Shown here: positions 36,401 through 45,483 of the stretch, piece by piece
How positions within the stretch are numbered: the stretch's first letter is position 1
How the letters are laid out: each line of letters begins with the position of its first letter
From: Methanospirillum hungatei JF-1
Lineage (GTDB): Archaea > Halobacteriota > Methanomicrobia > Methanomicrobiales > Methanospirillaceae
DNA length: 64,000 nt
Assembly (NCBI RefSeq): GCF_000013445.1
Contig: NC_007796.1
Location: 2,640,936 to 2,704,935, forward strand
Reading direction: 5' to 3'
Notes under the pieces: model-generated
What the model was told of the DNA's origin: nothing
The model's database searches: none
What the model saw: only the letters and a program-made list of their open reading frames with translations
Program-made: the position numbers and the translations under genes

Positions 36401-38952
36401 GTTGAGTTTGTTCCATCACCAAACTCCCAAAATAATCCGGTGATCGGACGGGTAGATAACGACTCATTGATGAAACGGAACTCTAATGGATCAGCAGTGG
36501 TCTCGATCCTGAATTGTGCTTCAGGAGCTGGACAACCACAGATAGCATCCTGAATGACATCGTCTGAGGAGCCACAGTCGGTCGTAACCTTCAGGCGGAT
36601 CGTGAAATGGCCACAGGTTGCATACCGGTGAGTCGGGGTCTGCTCTGTTGAATTTGTGCCATCTCCGAATTCCCAGAATAATCCAGTGATTGGATGTTCA
36701 GAAACGGATTCATTGATGAACCTGAATTCCTGAGGATCGGTTGTTGGTTCAATGCGGAATCTCGCTTCTGGGAGTGGACAACCACATACAGCCGGCTTTA
36801 CTACCTCATCCCAAGAACCACAATCGGTCATGACTTTGAGACGTACTGGATGCTGACCGCAGGTTGCATACTCCTTATCAGGCGGGTTCTTTCCTGAATA
36901 AGATGTTCCGTCACCAAAGTCCCAGAGATAGTTCGCAGCTAAACCAGTTGGTATGATACTGGTATCAGTAAAACGGAACGTTCGGGGATTAGCAATTACA
37001 TTGGTGATTGTGAAATTTGCGTCAGGTTGTGGGCAGGTGAGAGAGATATCCCTGATCGTATCACCAAAGCAACCATCCTGATCCCATACCCGCAGCTTTA
37101 CCGTATAATTGCCATATGTTGCGTATTCGTGGGTCACGTTTTGGGTGATATATCGGGTGCCATCTCCCATATCCCACTGCCATCGCTGAATGGTTCCCTC
37201 GGGTTTGGAGGTATCTGTATACTTCACAGTTTTTCCGGTTGGTACATAAACAAAACTGGCGTTCGGTATTCCAGGGATACAGATGTCTCCACCGCAGGTA
37301 GCTTTGCGGATGGTGTCATCCCAGCATCCCTGCGTATCAAATACCGTCAGGAGTATGGAATACTCTCCGCATCGTGGATATGAATAGGTAAAGGTCCCAG
37401 GAGGGCTTGTATTATTGAAAACTACTCCATCTCCCATATCCCAGATCCATTGCACGAGACCTGTTGATGACTTTGAATGGGTGGAATTGTCGGTTATGGA
37501 GATAACAAAAGGAGTTCCAATCTGTTCTTTTGCTACTGAAAAGTTGGCAATCGGGTTTTCATAGCAGATACACGGTAAGGACACTGTTTTTGTTGCGGAG
37601 TAACTGCCACAATCCTTCGTATTTACCGTCAGAGTTGCGCTGTAATCTTTACATTGATTATAATGAGAATAACCATGTTGGATTGAGCCAGTCCAATCAA
37701 GATGAGAAATTTGAGTCCTATTTCCATCGCCAAAATCCCAGATGAGTACATAGGGTTTGCCAAACAGATAGGTCCCAGCGTTCCATAAGAAATTCACATC
37801 CCAAGTATCTGGAGATCTCCCTTCATATATCCAATTAAAATCTGCATTCGCTGAACAATTAATGGAAACCTGTTTGGTTGTGCTGCAATATATACGGTTT
37901 CCACACTGGTTTTTCCCAATGGTCAGAGTGACTCTGTACGACGGAATCGTTAAAGATGAATATTCATGAATTGGGTTTGATTCAGATTTTGTGTGGCCAT
38001 CGCCAAAGTTCCATCGCCATTCATCAGCTCCTTCTGACCGATCTCTAAAACTAATATTGAACCGATTATACGGATCACTTTCATAAATGAAATTCGCATA
38101 ACAAGTATCAGAACAGCCATACACTGTTACTGATTGCGAAGATGATTTTGAGCAGACAGGATAGTAACTATCCTTCTGAATAACTGTGTGAATAACCTGA
38201 TATGTCCTGTCTGTTGTCAGATTCGGGAATGTAATCGACGCATCTCTTCCATTCATTGTTTTGGAAAAACCTTGCCCCAATATTGTGTATGAATGTGTGC
38301 CATTTCCCAAACTCGAAAGAAGGTAGGTAGGAGGATTGGATCCTGTATGAGTGATAGAAAAGAGAGCATCTGATTCGGTGAGCGTACAATTCACATCTGG
38401 ATACGGAGTAGGAGTCGGCGTTGTTGGAATGGGGAGAATAGTTGTTGCACCAGGTTTCCCGAATTCACGATAGAGATGTTCTCCACCTGACTTATTGAGA
38501 AGGATTTGATATGACAGATTTGTTCCGCTTGCAGGAACACGTAGACTATATCCAAACCCAAGATCTGAACCTGATGTGCTCCAATTTGTAGCATTTCCAT
38601 CAGGTCTGATTAAGTGTATCGTATGCTGATCATATTCTTTTTTAAAGGTTCCATTAAAAACACGTATTCTGATCGAGTCTGGTGAGAGGTTATCTCCCCC
38701 GCTATGAGTAAAAAAGGCATATCCAGAGCTGTTCGTATATTCAATCTCGGTATGAGGGAGGGTTGTCTTCGGATACTGACCGGTTGAGTAAGAGAGTATT
38801 ATACCGGTTGCAATAACAAGAACCACAATCAGAGATAACGACGATACTATCTCGGATAGAGCATCTTCACAATACCTTTTCTTTACATGGCCTGATCGTT
38901 TCCGAAAAATAATATCTCCCCCCATCTTCTCATCCTGAAAATATAAATTCAT
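33481..38952 (-). CDS. Giant Cys-rich PKD surface protein with pilin-like leader
   Basis: 1823 residues. N-terminus: CEDALSEIVSSLSLIVVL, an archaeal pilin-type leader/anchor. I count about 13 PKD domains (W-x-FGDG core), most ending DCGS ... CGCP with paired Cys. Domains 6-8 are ~82-residue near-identical repeats. Then four ~70-residue InlB-like beta repeats (for example GGNITPNGIVMVNCG, SYTFTNVTE) and a carboxypeptidase-regulatory/Cna-B-like domain (LKGVVRNETTGLPIENIRI). No C-terminal anchor. Third gene of the operon; ATGA overlap with the gene before it. Likely an adhesin or cell-sheath component (inference). Confidence 0.88.
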   Translation of the reverse strand: MNLYFQDEKMGGDIIFRKRSGHVKKRYCEDALSEIVSSLSLIVVLVIATGIILSYSTGQYPKTTLPHTEIEYTNSSGYAFFTHSGGDNLSPDSIRIRVFNGTFKKEYDQHTIHLIRPDGNATNWSTSGSDLGFGYSLRVPASGTNLSYQILLNKSGGEHLYREFGKPGATTILPIPTTPTPTPYPDVNCTLTESDALFSITHTGSNPPTYLLSSLGNGTHSYTILGQGFSKTMNGRDASITFPNLTTDRTYQVIHTVIQKDSYYPVCSKSSSQSVTVYGCSDTCYANFIYESDPYNRFNISFRDRSEGADEWRWNFGDGHTKSESNPIHEYSSLTIPSYRVTLTIGKNQCGNRIYCSTTKQVSINCSANADFNWIYEGRSPDTWDVNFLWNAGTYLFGKPYVLIWDFGDGNRTQISHLDWTGSIQHGYSHYNQCKDYSATLTVNTKDCGSYSATKTVSLPCICYENPIANFSVAKEQIGTPFVISITDNSTHSKSSTGLVQWIWDMGDGVVFNNTSPPGTFTYSYPRCGEYSILLTVFDTQGCWDDTIRKATCGGDICIPGIPNASFVYVPTGKTVKYTDTSKPEGTIQRWQWDMGDGTRYITQNVTHEYATYGNYTVKLRVWDQDGCFGDTIRDISLTCPQPDANFTITNVIANPRTFRFTDTSIIPTGLAANYLWDFGDGTSYSGKNPPDKEYATCGQHPVRLKVMTDCGSWDEVVKPAVCGCPLPEARFRIEPTTDPQEFRFINESVSEHPITGLFWEFGDGTNSTEQTPTHRYATCGHFTIRLKVTTDCGSSDDVIQDAICGCPAPEAQFRIETTADPLEFRFINESLSTRPITGLFWEFGDGTNSTEENPTHRYSTCSHFTVRLKVTTDCGSIDDVIQDAICGCPLPEARFRIEPTTDPQEFRFINESVSERPITAVLWEFGDGTNSTEQTPTHRYAACGQFTVRLKVTTDCGSSDDVIQDAICGCPPPKPDFDYTCTGPTNVSFTDLSRAIGGGINAWYWEFGDLRPDNTSGLQNPNHKYDNPGTYPVNLTVFTTCNSSARWTRFVTVPCCEMPVPGFTYACNPDGLTVDFSDTTKTSGDDISDWLWEFGDGNSSILQNPQHTYIRNGTWQVNLSVTTTCGAKNSYRESISTPCFCTPPVANFSTEIISGEPFTVRIRDSSQKPETITHWNWSFGDGTYYTGQNPPDHTYAAGCGEYLVSLTVTNECGARDTFDKLVCCPVYANFTYRMEPVNGTAPLTVYFTDRTIGTPQSWGWTFGDGGVSSFRNPVYTYKTGGNYSATLHATSPCGGNETHSEQIHVYCPPVEALFNYTIVNEDPLTVQFTDLSTGYDIVEWNWYFGDGSSSKEQHPVHTYYIRDDYQVILTIKNSCGSESTNSMYLPIGCLPLTIVATAHEGGFINPSGNVTVPCEWSQQFNITPDLCHTIRDVVIDENQPNALHLGPVESYTFINVQYDQTIDAYFDLKQFQIASSADAGGTIDPLGITVVDCGSDQSYTITAAFCFNITDVIINGTQHLGPQVSPFTYTFTNVTSDQSIHAVFALKTFPINATAGFGGNITPNGIVMVNCGYDQSFSITNLTCWNISDVRVDGTSMGPIRSYTFTNVTEPHNISASFVPRGPYNITASAVYLDVGSYTPIPITGMIDPEGVTSVQCGNSQSYSMEPSFIIGKETYLFAELLIDGRFSSAINPYVFTNVQEDHTIVAYYGPKCYFLKGVVRNETTGLPIENIRIEFYRNATPNEFLWYTYTASDGSYIIPNVIANAAQRYDAYIGNNSPPWQTIRSYLYDDPNPDFNGPWRWRIQFNPGSKCDRYLDWYGTF
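36040..36780 (-). repeat. Tandem ~246-bp PKD-coding repeats (3 units)
   Basis: The phrase GGACAACCACAGATAGCATC recurs at ~36283 and ~36529, 246 bases apart, each 82 codons coding one PKD domain (EARFRIEPTTDPQEFRF). High DNA identity implies recent duplication or gene conversion. Confidence 0.8.
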
Positions 38953-41900
38953 GAATAAAGCCGGTATGATGAAGCACGACCGTCAAAGTAGATATTTCCA
39001 GGCTCGAGTGACAACTCCATGATCTTATCCGTAGACGGCATTAATTCCGAAATTTCAAGGTTCTGATAATTCTGGACCGATATTGGGACACCATTCCAGA
39101 CTAAATTAATCCAGGCATTGGTCTGTCGGTATGCAGTAATTTTGAGATTTGAGTGATAATTCTCGAAATCATTTATTTTTATCGCACTGCAAACACCAGT
39201 ATCTACAGGGTTCCCATTAATGGAGAGTATTACACTGGTAACATTGAATGCATTTATCTCTCCCACTATTCTGATATTTGCACGAGTCTGGGCAACTCCA
39301 ATATCCAACCTGACCCGGTCTCCATTATTGAGTGTGTACTCCGTTCCATTCACGGTAATTGTAGATCCGCTTCCTCTGACGAGCCAGCTTGCATACCCTG
39401 GATGCAGGTACCCGTTCCTGTTTGTCAGAAGGCTGACGGTGTTTAATACTCCAGTGGTATTAATGTATTTACTGATGGTGCTTGACTGACCTGTGACATT
39501 TGTTACCTGTAGGGAGACTGAATAATTACCAGGATTTTGGAAGATATGAATTGGGTTTTGTAGAGTGGATGTATATCCGTCATTAAAGTTCCAGGTCCAT
39601 GACGCAGGGCCGCCAGTGGAGGTATCGGTAAAGGAAACCTCGAGAGGTGCAGGCCCTTCCCAGGGATCAGCAGTAAAGTTTGCCAGTATGGGCTCTTCGC
39701 TTCCCACTCTTAACCATACTGGACTTGAATCACGAAATGTTCCTTTTCCTGGGAGAGGATAAGCCCGTGTTACCACAGAGATGGTCTTTCCGGCATATGA
39801 TTCAACATTCACCTGTAGGTTAAACCTATTATTCAGTGCATCAAAGACCATCTGGCCAGCATTCTGATCATCGATCAATAACCATACATCACTCGTATTA
39901 CGGTTTTTTCCACCTACTGTCGCAGTAAAAGTCGTCAATCCCTTTACCACAGAATTATTTACCGGTGATATAATAACAGGCGTAACAGGCTCAAAATCAA
40001 CAGAGACATTTCGATAGGTGGTAACTGTAGCTCCATTCGTGAGAAGATTTCTCGCTACGAGAGTAATGTACTGACCCTCCCATTTCGTATTATTCCAATA
40101 ACCGGTATTATACCCAAGATATCCAATATAAGGAAGATTCACAATCATCCCATCTGGAAGATGGAGTTTACAATTCGTATTTCCATTCGCCTGATTCTCA
40201 TTTGGCCCGACATAATGGACTTCAACATATGAACTCGTATTATAAGGAATAAGCTCATTCTCTCGTGGGTAGTAAAATTCAAAAAATGTCGAATAGTTAC
40301 GGAGATAGAAGAGATCAATATCTGAATATCGATATATCGTGTTATCCGGTACTGAACAATTAAATCCCGTGTTAAATACGGAGCCATTTGCTCTCCAATG
40401 CCACGTGGTTAGCCAATACCATGCAGATCCCGTTTTATAATAAAGGTTGTAAAATCCAGGATGCAAAATAAAACTACTATCCCCCCAATTTTCATATCGA
40501 ATATAGGGGATAAATGCCCCATTACCCGTTCCATCCTGTGGCCATGACTTCATAGGTGTTGAATCAAATGATGTTGTATAATCAAATGGCCAATTTTTCG
40601 GATAATTACCCCGTGATCCCGGATAGCTGGACCCATATCTCCATCGTGACGGAATCTGTATCTCAGAAACTCTCCATTGTGCATTTCCAAAATGAACCTC
40701 ATTGTATTGCCGTTGTGTGGAGATTACCAGGGCCGATGAGTACGTTTCTGCCCCTGAACCATAGGAATACGTTACTTTCCAGTTAGCAGGTAACACTTCA
40801 CGTATTCTGAACGTTCCATAGGTCACATCAGGAAGATTAAATGTATAATCTCCATTTATATCTGTAGAATTTGACTGCCGATCTACCCAATTTCCTGCCA
40901 CCCGCTCTTGTAGATAAACCTGCCAGTTCGAAAGCCCCTGTTCTTCAGGATCCCGGACACCGTTCAAATTCTTATCATTCCAGAGATACCCACTGATACT
41001 TGCAGGGTTTGTGACATTCACCGTTTTTACCGTGCTATACGGATTACCACACTCGTTCTTAACCTGAAGTGTCACATAATACGTCCCAATCTTGGAATAG
41101 GTATGGTTTGGCGGGTTTCTGGAGGGGGGGCTGGTCGTATAATAACTGGTTCCATCTCCAAAGAACCAAAGCCAGCTCATGATCTTATCCATTGGTGTTG
41201 AGTTGTCCGTGAACTTCACCTCAAGAGGACTCATTCCGGACGAAGGAGTGAGATTAAAATCTGCGGTCAGGTTCGGGCAGTCAAAGGCAATACGCCGCCA
41301 TATCTGTGCAGTATTACCACAACTATTCTTTACAATCAGACCAACGTTGTAATTCTCTCTTCCGGCATAGAGGTGGTAGGGATGCTGCTCTTTTGATGTC
41401 GTCCCGTCACCAAAGAACCAGGTCCAGTCTACAATCTCACCACCATAGGAGAGATCCCTGAATGAGACATTGAACGGATCCTCTGAGATGATGGTATAAC
41501 TAAAGTCTGCAACGACTTCCGGACATCCAAAGGTTAAGATTTTACTATGTGTTTCATTCCCGCCACAGGGACTGGTTGCATGGAGAGTGACGGTGTAATT
41601 CCCTCCTTCATTGTAGATATGTACCGGGTTTTGGAGATATGACGTTTTCCCGTCTCCAAAGTCCCAGTGCCATGCATTCGGCTCTCCCTCTGTCAGATCA
41701 GTGAAATAGGCCGTTACCGGAGCATCTCCGTCAGGGGGATCCAGCTGGTAGGTAAAGTTTGCAAATACCGGGCAGCATACGAGCTGATCCACGTCATCGT
41801 ACTGACCACAGTCATTCGTTACCCGGAGATTTACCAGATACTCACCACAGGAATTATAGGTCTTTTCCGGGGGATTCTGACCGGAGTAAGTTGTACCATC

Positions 41901-44900
41901 ACCAAATGACCAGTTCCATGATGTGATTGAATTGCTGTTCGGAACCGACTGATCGGTAAATCTCATGGTGAAGGGCTTTGAGGAGACCATCTCCTTCGTG
42001 AAGTTAGCAATTGGCGGGGAACAGAGACAGGGGACGGTAATATTATGAATCCATGAGTTTTGAGCACCACATGTCGTCGTTATGGTGAGGTTAACCAGGT
42101 AGGTTCCTGGCTGGTTGTACCGATAGACGGGGTTCTTGTCTGACGATATGCCCGCATTATCACCAAAGTCCCATCTCCAACGGGTTATTGCATCTCCGAA
42201 TACCTTCGAGGTATCATTGAACTGGATGGTATTCCCATCCTCAAGACAGGTGTAGGTAAAGTCAGGAACTGGCATCTGGCAGCAGGGGACGGTTACCTCT
42301 CGTGTCCACCGGGCTGATGAATTGCAGGTGGTGAATACCGTTAAATTGACCGGATAGGTCCCCGGATTGTCATACTCATGCGTTGGGTTTTGTAGTCCGG
42401 ATATATTGTCTTGCCTCAAATCTCCAAACTCCCAGTACCAAGCCCTAATTCCATTGCCCATTCCTCTGGATAGGTCGGTAAAGTTGACAGTTCGTTCTCC
42501 AATGCATTTGTAATCAAAGTCAGGAACCGGGGGCGGACATCCACAGACGATATCCTGTATGGTGTCATTACTACTTCCACAATCAGCGGTCACCTTCAGT
42601 CGGACTGTATATTGGCTGCAACTTGGGTAGGTGTGGGTCGGGTTCTGCTCTGTTGAGGTTGTACCATCTCCAAACTCCCACAACCACGATAGATTCACAT
42701 GAGGAACATGGGTGGAACGATCTATGAACACAAACTCCTGAGGATTGGCCGAAGTAGTATACTCAAAGGCTGCTTTCGGGGACGGACAGCCGCATATGAC
42801 ATTCTGAATCGTCTCATTACTACTCCCGCAATCAGCCGTCACCTTCAGTCGAACTGTATATTGGCTGCAACTTGGGTATATGTGAGTGGGGTTCTGCTCC
42901 GTTGAGGTTGTACCATCTCCAAACTCCCACAGCCACGATAGATTCACAGAAGGATCATGGGTGGAACGATCTATGAACACAAATTCCTGAGGATTTGCCG
43001 AAGTAGTATACTCAAAGGCTGCTTTCGGGGACGGACAGCCGCATATGACATTCTGAATCGTCTCATTACTACTCCCGCAATCAGCCGTCACCTTCAGTCG
43101 AACTGTATATTGGCTGCAACTTGGGAAGGTGTGGGTGGGGTTCTGCTCTGTTGAGTTTGTGCCATCTCCAAACTCCCACAACCATGATATATTCACAAAC
43201 GGTTCATGGGTAGAACGATCGGTGAACACAAACTGCTGGGGATTGGTTGTATTATTATACTCAAAGGCTGCTTTCGGGGACGGACAGCCAGTTGTGATAT
43301 CCTGGAAGGTGTGATCCCATGATCCACAATTCGTTGTTACTCGTAACCTGACCGTGTAGGTTCCTGGACTAGTATACCGATGAGTAACGCTGGAGCCTGT
43401 CGAAGTAACACCATCACCAAAGTCCCATTCCCAGTCTGTGATTGTGACTGAAGGATCATGGGTTGATGTACTGGTGAACCTGAACTCACGGGGGTTGGAC
43501 ATAGATTCGACGGTGAATTGTGCAATCGGTTTTGGGCAATTACAAGAGACTTCCTTAATGACGTCATCCCAGCAGCCGATATCATCCCATACCCTGAGTT
43601 TTACCGGGAATGAGCCACATTTGTCATACTCAATCCAGAATGTTCCTGGTGGAGAGGTATTTATCGCAGATGTCCCATCACCAAAGTCCCATTCCCAACG
43701 GGTCAGCGTGTTATTGTTTGAATAAGACGAGTCAATGAAGTTGAACCGTTTCGGGTTATTTGGAGCGGCAGTTGCAGAAAATTCAGCCCGTATATCGTCG
43801 GGTTCACAATTACCTCCACCGCACGAGATGGTCCGGGTAGTTTCAGCCCAGCATCCCATAGCATCATGGACGATGAGTTTGATGACATAACTTCCACATG
43901 ATGAATAGGTATGTGTAAATATGAAAGGATCTGGTTTTGTCGTGGTGTTGAAATTTATGGGTGTCGTGCCATCTCCAAAGTCATATGTCCATTGAATAAT
44001 GTCCGATGGTGTAGAGGTATCATTGATGATCGTGGTCGTATTATTTGACTTTATTTCTGTGGCAGTAAATACCGGAGTTGGGTTTTCTTCTTCTGTGCAG
44101 ATACAGGGGAGATTAACTGTTTTTGTACAGGTGTAGTAGATACCACCATGGAGATCGATGACATCCATTTTTACACTGTAATCGCGACACTCGGTGTAAG
44201 AATGAGAGATCCGATTAGAATCTGGCCATTTAGTTATTCCTGCAAATCCGTCTTTTGAATAGGTTTCTGAGTTACTGCCATCACCAAAGTCAAACTTTAC
44301 TTTCCAGTCCTTGTTATCCAGACCTTTACATACATCTGGATGATTCCATGTAAATTCAACATTCCATGGGTTTCGTGTGGATGGATCATAGTTATCTATG
44401 AAACACCCGCACACAATCGATTCTGTTGTGACCTTCTGTGTCACCGAACAGGTGAAATCCTGGTCACATCGATTTATCTTTTTCGTTAATGTTACCGAAT
44501 GAATTGATTTATTATCCAGGTAGGTGTGCTCTACTTTTGTATTATTTATTATCGTTTTATTTTGCCCATCTCCATATTCCCAAGAAAAAAACCCCTTATC
44601 TGGGCCATCAGCGGTAAATTGAACAGTTTTCCCATCAACAAGATAACTAAACCCGGCAACACAGGGGGCATGTGAACAGGGAGGGACAGTTACATACTGA
44701 ATAGAAGAATCACTGCAGATGGGGGTTGAATTATACACCGTATGCTGAATGAAATAACCCTGACTGTTTGTATCGTAGGGAATAGGGAGGGTATAATCAA
44801 AACTCCATTCTTTAGTTGAAATAGATACTGGTAGAAAATTTTTACCTGATATTGTCCATTTGTGAGTTAGATTATCTGCATGAGCGGATGCAATACAGGT

Positions 44901-45479
44901 AAGATTATTTCGATAATCGCCGACAGTATCTGCAGTAAACGCTGCAGATGGGGTATCATTACAAAAGCCAGGAATGGGAACAATGGTTGGAACTGCCGTA
45001 ACGTTTGGGATTTCAATCGGTCTGCTGTGTCCAGTTCCGAACTCTTTTATCAGGTAATTCCCTGTAGATACATTATGGTGTATCTGATATCCATCATTAA
45101 TTTCAGTAATATTTACAACCGATGAATAATTCCATTCCAGGTCAGGATGATCTTTCCACCTGACTTCATAATCCTTTTCTCCTGACGTGACATTCCACTT
45201 AACAAGATAGACATTATTCAGATCTATTGGGTTTCCTTTCTCATCTGTAAATGTGGTTGCGTAAAACCTCAGTGAATCGCCACCACCATGGTAAAAAGAT
45301 GCATTTGCACCTGATGTATCTTCATCTTTGGGTATCATCTGCACGGATACTTTCGGGATATCCTCCGGTGGCGGGCCTGATGTCAACATCACTGACACGA
45401 TGGATATACCTATGATAACAAGACTGATGAGGAGGATCGCTGCAACGACTTCCGAGACAGCTCTATCTTTAGAATTCAT
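38949..45479 (-). CDS. Giant Cys-rich PKD surface protein with pilin-like leader and SdrD-like domain
   Basis: Start set at MNSKDRAVSEVVAAILLIS (45479), 4 bases after the previous stop; a longer frame begins at 45506. About 2176 residues. The leader is a pilin type (DRAVSEVVAAILLISLVIIG). About 14 PKD domains follow, then an SdrD-B-like domain (ISGYLWNDKNLNGVRDPEE), a ~350-residue beta-rich region with WRYGSSYPGSRGNYP, one more PKD, and a final unfamiliar domain (NRNGYLHPGYASWLVRG). PKD 9-13 match PKD 9-13 of the downstream gene in order, so the two genes are paralogues. Confidence 0.87.
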   Translation of the reverse strand: MNSKDRAVSEVVAAILLISLVIIGISIVSVMLTSGPPPEDIPKVSVQMIPKDEDTSGANASFYHGGGDSLRFYATTFTDEKGNPIDLNNVYLVKWNVTSGEKDYEVRWKDHPDLEWNYSSVVNITEINDGYQIHHNVSTGNYLIKEFGTGHSRPIEIPNVTAVPTIVPIPGFCNDTPSAAFTADTVGDYRNNLTCIASAHADNLTHKWTISGKNFLPVSISTKEWSFDYTLPIPYDTNSQGYFIQHTVYNSTPICSDSSIQYVTVPPCSHAPCVAGFSYLVDGKTVQFTADGPDKGFFSWEYGDGQNKTIINNTKVEHTYLDNKSIHSVTLTKKINRCDQDFTCSVTQKVTTESIVCGCFIDNYDPSTRNPWNVEFTWNHPDVCKGLDNKDWKVKFDFGDGSNSETYSKDGFAGITKWPDSNRISHSYTECRDYSVKMDVIDLHGGIYYTCTKTVNLPCICTEEENPTPVFTATEIKSNNTTTIINDTSTPSDIIQWTYDFGDGTTPINFNTTTKPDPFIFTHTYSSCGSYVIKLIVHDAMGCWAETTRTISCGGGNCEPDDIRAEFSATAAPNNPKRFNFIDSSYSNNNTLTRWEWDFGDGTSAINTSPPGTFWIEYDKCGSFPVKLRVWDDIGCWDDVIKEVSCNCPKPIAQFTVESMSNPREFRFTSTSTHDPSVTITDWEWDFGDGVTSTGSSVTHRYTSPGTYTVRLRVTTNCGSWDHTFQDITTGCPSPKAAFEYNNTTNPQQFVFTDRSTHEPFVNISWLWEFGDGTNSTEQNPTHTFPSCSQYTVRLKVTADCGSSNETIQNVICGCPSPKAAFEYTTSANPQEFVFIDRSTHDPSVNLSWLWEFGDGTTSTEQNPTHIYPSCSQYTVRLKVTADCGSSNETIQNVICGCPSPKAAFEYTTSANPQEFVFIDRSTHVPHVNLSWLWEFGDGTTSTEQNPTHTYPSCSQYTVRLKVTADCGSSNDTIQDIVCGCPPPVPDFDYKCIGERTVNFTDLSRGMGNGIRAWYWEFGDLRQDNISGLQNPTHEYDNPGTYPVNLTVFTTCNSSARWTREVTVPCCQMPVPDFTYTCLEDGNTIQFNDTSKVFGDAITRWRWDFGDNAGISSDKNPVYRYNQPGTYLVNLTITTTCGAQNSWIHNITVPCLCSPPIANFTKEMVSSKPFTMRFTDQSVPNSNSITSWNWSFGDGTTYSGQNPPEKTYNSCGEYLVNLRVTNDCGQYDDVDQLVCCPVFANFTYQLDPPDGDAPVTAYFTDLTEGEPNAWHWDFGDGKTSYLQNPVHIYNEGGNYTVTLHATSPCGGNETHSKILTFGCPEVVADFSYTIISEDPFNVSFRDLSYGGEIVDWTWFFGDGTTSKEQHPYHLYAGRENYNVGLIVKNSCGNTAQIWRRIAFDCPNLTADFNLTPSSGMSPLEVKFTDNSTPMDKIMSWLWFFGDGTSYYTTSPPSRNPPNHTYSKIGTYYVTLQVKNECGNPYSTVKTVNVTNPASISGYLWNDKNLNGVRDPEEQGLSNWQVYLQERVAGNWVDRQSNSTDINGDYTFNLPDVTYGTFRIREVLPANWKVTYSYGSGAETYSSALVISTQRQYNEVHFGNAQWRVSEIQIPSRWRYGSSYPGSRGNYPKNWPFDYTTSFDSTPMKSWPQDGTGNGAFIPYIRYENWGDSSFILHPGFYNLYYKTGSAWYWLTTWHWRANGSVFNTGFNCSVPDNTIYRYSDIDLFYLRNYSTFFEFYYPRENELIPYNTSSYVEVHYVGPNENQANGNTNCKLHLPDGMIVNLPYIGYLGYNTGYWNNTKWEGQYITLVARNLLTNGATVTTYRNVSVDFEPVTPVIISPVNNSVVKGLTTFTATVGGKNRNTSDVWLLIDDQNAGQMVFDALNNRFNLQVNVESYAGKTISVVTRAYPLPGKGTFRDSSPVWLRVGSEEPILANFTADPWEGPAPLEVSFTDTSTGGPASWTWNFNDGYTSTLQNPIHIFQNPGNYSVSLQVTNVTGQSSTISKYINTTGVLNTVSLLTNRNGYLHPGYASWLVRGSGSTITVNGTEYTLNNGDRVRLDIGVAQTRANIRIVGEINAFNVTSVILSINGNPVDTGVCSAIKINDFENYHSNLKITAYRQTNAWINLVWNGVPISVQNYQNLEISELMPSTDKIMELSLEPGNIYFDGRASSYRLYS
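42530..43275 (-). repeat. Tandem 249-bp PKD-coding repeats (3 units)
   Basis: TTCGGGGACGGACAGCC occurs at 42775, 43024 and 43273, exactly 249 bases apart (83 codons, one PKD each starting KAAFEY). Two of the three units differ by only a few bases. Confidence 0.9.
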
Positions 45480-45483
45480 TGTT

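Noticed and set aside
42530-43275. Evenly spaced repeats considered as a CRISPR array
   Set aside because: Units are 249 bp, in frame, and encode PKD domains; no short spacers.
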